8,594 nucleotides of DNA from Atopobium sp. (GTDB taxonomy: Bacteria > Actinomycetota > Coriobacteriia > Coriobacteriales > Atopobiaceae), in assembly GCA_015259105.1 (NCBI GenBank), contig JABZGZ010000056.1:1-8594 (forward strand). The letters are read 5' to 3'. Under the pieces are notes generated by a model. That model ran no database searches. It had not been told where the DNA came from and saw only the letters and a program-made list of their open reading frames with translations. The translations under genes were made by a program, and so were the position numbers. Shown here piece after piece: positions 6,919 to 8,594 of this stretch; the first letter of the stretch is position 1; every line of letters starts with the position of its first letter.

Positions 6919-6948
6919 TTTATACGAAATATTGCGAAAATCTTACAA
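6919..6948 (-). promoter_or_regulatory. sigma70-type promoter of groESL
   Basis: On the minus strand, TTGTAA (6948-6943) and TATAAA (6924-6919) are separated by 18 bases in an AT-rich stretch. This predicts transcription starting near 6912 and a leader of about 80 bases. No CIRCE (TTAGCACTC-N9-GAGTGCTAA) or HAIR (CTTGAGT-N7-ACTCAAG) operator is visible around it. Confidence 0.65.
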
Positions 6949-6959
6949 AACCGACTTAG

Positions 6960-7255
6960 ATTTTCTGTAGGCGTGCAGTATAAGCCGTCAACGGTTATAC
7001 GCGGGCTGGTGGGTGCGGCTGGGGCGCAGACGGTATACGGACGGGATGCAGGCGGCGAGCAAGTGAGCGGCATCGCTGAGCTGCTGGTAAGCGCTGTTTG
7101 CAGTCGGCGGGTGCGAGCGCCAGGTGGTATCCACCTGCGATTTCTTGGCATTAGAATAATTTTCGGCGTAAATATTTGCTGCGTGCATATTCTGCTAGTG
7201 ATATACGTGTTTTTGCATAGGAAAAGTGAGCGTCATTTTGGAAGGGGTCAATTTG
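6960..7255. other. gene-free stretch upstream of groESL
   Basis: I see no convincing gene here. The two longest open frames (about 85-95 codons, one per strand) lack ribosome binding sites and have random-looking composition. The right part (7141-7240) is AT-rich and the left part GC-rich. One structured site, a hairpin at 7121-7137, is listed separately. Confidence 0.5.
7121..7137. repeat. 7-bp inverted repeat hairpin
   Basis: CAGGTGG-TAT-CCACCTG is a perfect 7-bp stem with a three-base loop. A modest T-containing tract (CGATTTCTT) follows on the + strand. It could be a weak terminator or an operator. No transcript that would use it is apparent. Confidence 0.45.
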
Positions 7256-7434
7256 GGTAAAAAATCCGTTTAGTTGGGGATGAAATGGAGTATTCAGAAA
7301 AATTGCACCTACGTTTTACCAGGTAACAAATTCTATCCAGATTTCCGATTATTTGTCCGAAGTAAAACAGCAGGTAGATTTGATGCATAGAATCACACTA
7401 TTTCTGTAATCCCCAACTAAACGCATTTTTTACC
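7256..7434. repeat. 179-bp near-palindromic element with 25-bp terminal inverted repeats (MITE-like)
   Basis: The ends at 7256-7280 and 7410-7434 are inverted repeats matching at 24 of 25 positions (shared inner part GTTTAGTTGGGGA; the only difference is C7267 against G in the other arm). Symmetry continues inward: GAAAT 7282-7286 with ATTTC 7400-7404, GTTTTAC 7313-7319 with GTAAAAC 7362-7368, and ACAAAT 7326-7331 with ATTTGT 7351-7356, around a loop near 7332-7350. Similar sequences flank it in direct orientation: GGGTCAATTTGGG (7245-7257) and GGGTCATTTTTGGG (7441-7454). It encodes no protein. It may be a miniature mobile element or the template for a long hairpin RNA. Confidence 0.75.
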
Positions 7435-7498
7435 ACTTGAGGGTCATTTTTGGGCCAAAACCGCCTCTTCCCCACTCGCAGTAAAAATCGACCTGCAT

Positions 7499-7539
7499 AA
7501 AAGTACCCGGCTATTCATTTTCATGAATAGCCGGGTACT
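7499..7539 (-). terminator. Rho-independent terminator of nadE
   Basis: A perfect 17-bp stem (7502-7518 with 7523-7539, core TACCCGGCTATTCAT) closes a four-base loop. On the minus strand it runs into TTTT (7499-7502). It lies 19 bases past the nadE stop. Confidence 0.88.
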
Positions 7540-7541
7540 GA

Positions 7542-7556
7542 GTCTAGAAACTAGAC
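7542..7556. repeat. small hairpin between nadE stop and terminator
   Basis: GTCTAG-AAA-CTAGAC is a perfect 6-bp stem with a three-base loop, placed two bases past the nadE stop codon. It may protect the mRNA 3' end or be incidental. Confidence 0.4.
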
Positions 7557-7558
7557 GC

Positions 7559-8594
7559 TTACGCGTCCAAACTCTCCAGTTCAGAGAGCCACAGCGAGCT
7601 CGAAGCGTCGGATGGCATGCGCAGGTCGCCGCGTGGAGAAAGTGAAACCGAGCCAACCTTTGGTCCGTCAGGCATCGCCGAGCGCTTGAACTGCTGCGAG
7701 AAGAAGCGGCGGTAGAACACCTTCAGCCAGCGAACGATGGTCTCGTGGTCGTAAATCTCCTGGTCATTACCCGTGCCAAACGCACGCTCGGCAAGACGCA
7801 GAACCTTAAGTGGGCCACTTCCGTGACGAAGCACATGGAACAGGAAGAAATCATGCAGCTCATAAGGGCCAACCAGGTCCTCCGTCTTTTGCTCAATGGA
7901 ACCGTCCGCCGCAGTTGGCAGCAGTTCAGGAGAAACCGGAGTGTCCAAAACGTCGCGTAAAACGTGAGCGATCTCGTCCTCACCCTGCTCCTCATACGAG
8001 TCAGCGCAGTAATCAACAAGGTACCTGACCAGCGTCTTTGGCACCGATGCATTCACGCCGTACATGGACATCTGGTCGCCGTTGTACGTCGCCCAGCCAA
8101 GCGCCAGCTCAGAGAGGTCGCCCGTGCCAATGACCATGCCGCCCACCTGGTTGGCAACGTCCATCAGGATCTGCGTGCGCTCGCGAGCCTGAGAGTTTTC
8201 GTACACGACATCGTGAACGTCCTGATCATGACCGATGTCAGCGAAGTGCTGCAGCACGGAATCCACAATGGAAATCTCGCGAAGGTCGGCGCCAAGCGAC
8301 TGCACCAGCTCAATAGCGTTGGTGTACGTGCGATCCGTGGTGCCAAATCCCGGCATCGTCACAGCTACAATGCCCGAGCGGTCATATCCCAGCTGGTCAA
8401 AGGCTCGCACGGTGACGAGAAGGGCCAGCGTAGAGTCAAGTCCACCCGAAATGCCAATAACCGCGTGGTCAGAGCCGGTGTGCGCCAGCCTTGAAGCCAA
8501 TCCATGGGCCTGAATCGACAGAATCTCCTCGCAGCGCGCCGCGCGAGCATCGTCCATCGCGGGCACAAACGGATGCGGGTCAACGTACCTGGTC
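7559..8594 (-). CDS. nadE: glutamine-dependent NAD+ synthetase, C-terminal part (5' end outside window)
   Basis: The open frame continues off the right edge without a start. Codons before the GTG at 8566 still match the family linker (VDPHPFVP...DDARAARCEEIL), so that GTG is internal. About 345 residues are visible, covering the synthetase domain. The ATP pyrophosphatase P-loop SGGLDS is at 8433-8450. Next comes the hallmark GTGDLSELALGWATYNGDQM with MYGVNASVPKTLVRYL, then PVSPELLP, and the C-terminal DLVGPYELHDFFLFHVLRHG and FFSQQFKRSAMPDGPKVGSV. The enzyme adenylates nicotinate adenine dinucleotide and amidates it to NAD+ in the cytosol. The linker and sequence type indicate the long form, whose N-terminal nitrilase-like domain supplies ammonia from glutamine; that part lies outside the window. 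The gene ends with its own terminator and is therefore separate from groESL. Confidence 0.95.
   Translation of the reverse strand, partial: TRYVDPHPFVPAMDDARAARCEEILSIQAHGLASRLAHTGSDHAVIGISGGLDSTLALLVTVRAFDQLGYDRSGIVAVTMPGFGTTDRTYTNAIELVQSLGADLREISIVDSVLQHFADIGHDQDVHDVVYENSQARERTQILMDVANQVGGMVIGTGDLSELALGWATYNGDQMSMYGVNASVPKTLVRYLVDYCADSYEEQGEDEIAHVLRDVLDTPVSPELLPTAADGSIEQKTEDLVGPYELHDFFLFHVLRHGSGPLKVLRLAERAFGTGNDQEIYDHETIVRWLKVFYRRFFSQQFKRSAMPDGPKVGSVSLSPRGDLRMPSDASSSLWLSELESLDA

Noticed and set aside
6973..7260. 95-codon frame (GTG start) upstream of groESL
   Set aside because: It lacks a ribosome binding site, has random-looking composition, and runs into the palindromic element. The opposite-strand frames at 6894-7188 fail for the same reasons.
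8564..8566. GTG at 8566 as the nadE start
   Set aside because: The frame continues upstream with conserved linker residues (VDPHPFVP) to the window edge, so the gene is truncated by the window and not by mutation.

Overview
The window looks like chromosomal DNA of a moderately GC-rich actinobacterium. The best fit is a Coriobacteriia member of the Atopobium/Olsenella/Lancefieldella type. This is inferred from the style of the proteins (a LytR-CpsA-Psr enzyme with a long polar cytoplasmic tail, the GroES/GroEL sequences, a bacterial two-domain-type NAD synthetase) and from recall of such genomes, not from a database search. No transposase, integrase, CRISPR array, tRNA or rRNA is visible.

Layout. 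On the + strand, bases 72-1760 encode an LCP-family cell-wall glycopolymer ligase. It converges on the minus-strand gene ychF (1885-2949), and the two are separated by a perfect 15-bp-stem bidirectional terminator (1824-1857). Everything else is on the minus strand, so it is transcribed from right to left. In transcription order these are: nadE (7559 to beyond the right edge, 5' part missing) with its own terminator; a 727-bp gene-free stretch; groES (6541-6831); a 150-bp spacer with a 15-bp tandem repeat; groEL (4753-6390) with a textbook terminator (4698-4732); a GC-rich palindromic repeat array (4432-4560); a 447-residue multi-cluster iron-sulfur protein (3044-4387); and ychF, 94 bp further on.

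Function. The coding content is mostly housekeeping: cell-wall polymer attachment, NAD synthesis, protein folding and a ribosome-associated ATPase. The least explained gene is the ferredoxin-like protein. It has at least four Fe-S cluster motifs plus a central cysteine-rich segment, with no redox partner nearby.

The unusual material lies in the gaps. A 179-bp near-palindrome with 25-bp terminal inverted repeats (24 of 25 matching) lies between groES and nadE and resembles a MITE or a long-hairpin RNA element. Seven 15-bp units separate groES from groEL and stay open in the groES frame beyond its stop. Five GC-rich units with hairpin cores form the leader region of the iron-sulfur gene. The groES upstream region has a good sigma70-like promoter and two compact hairpins beside the ribosome binding site, but no CIRCE or HAIR operator that I can see.
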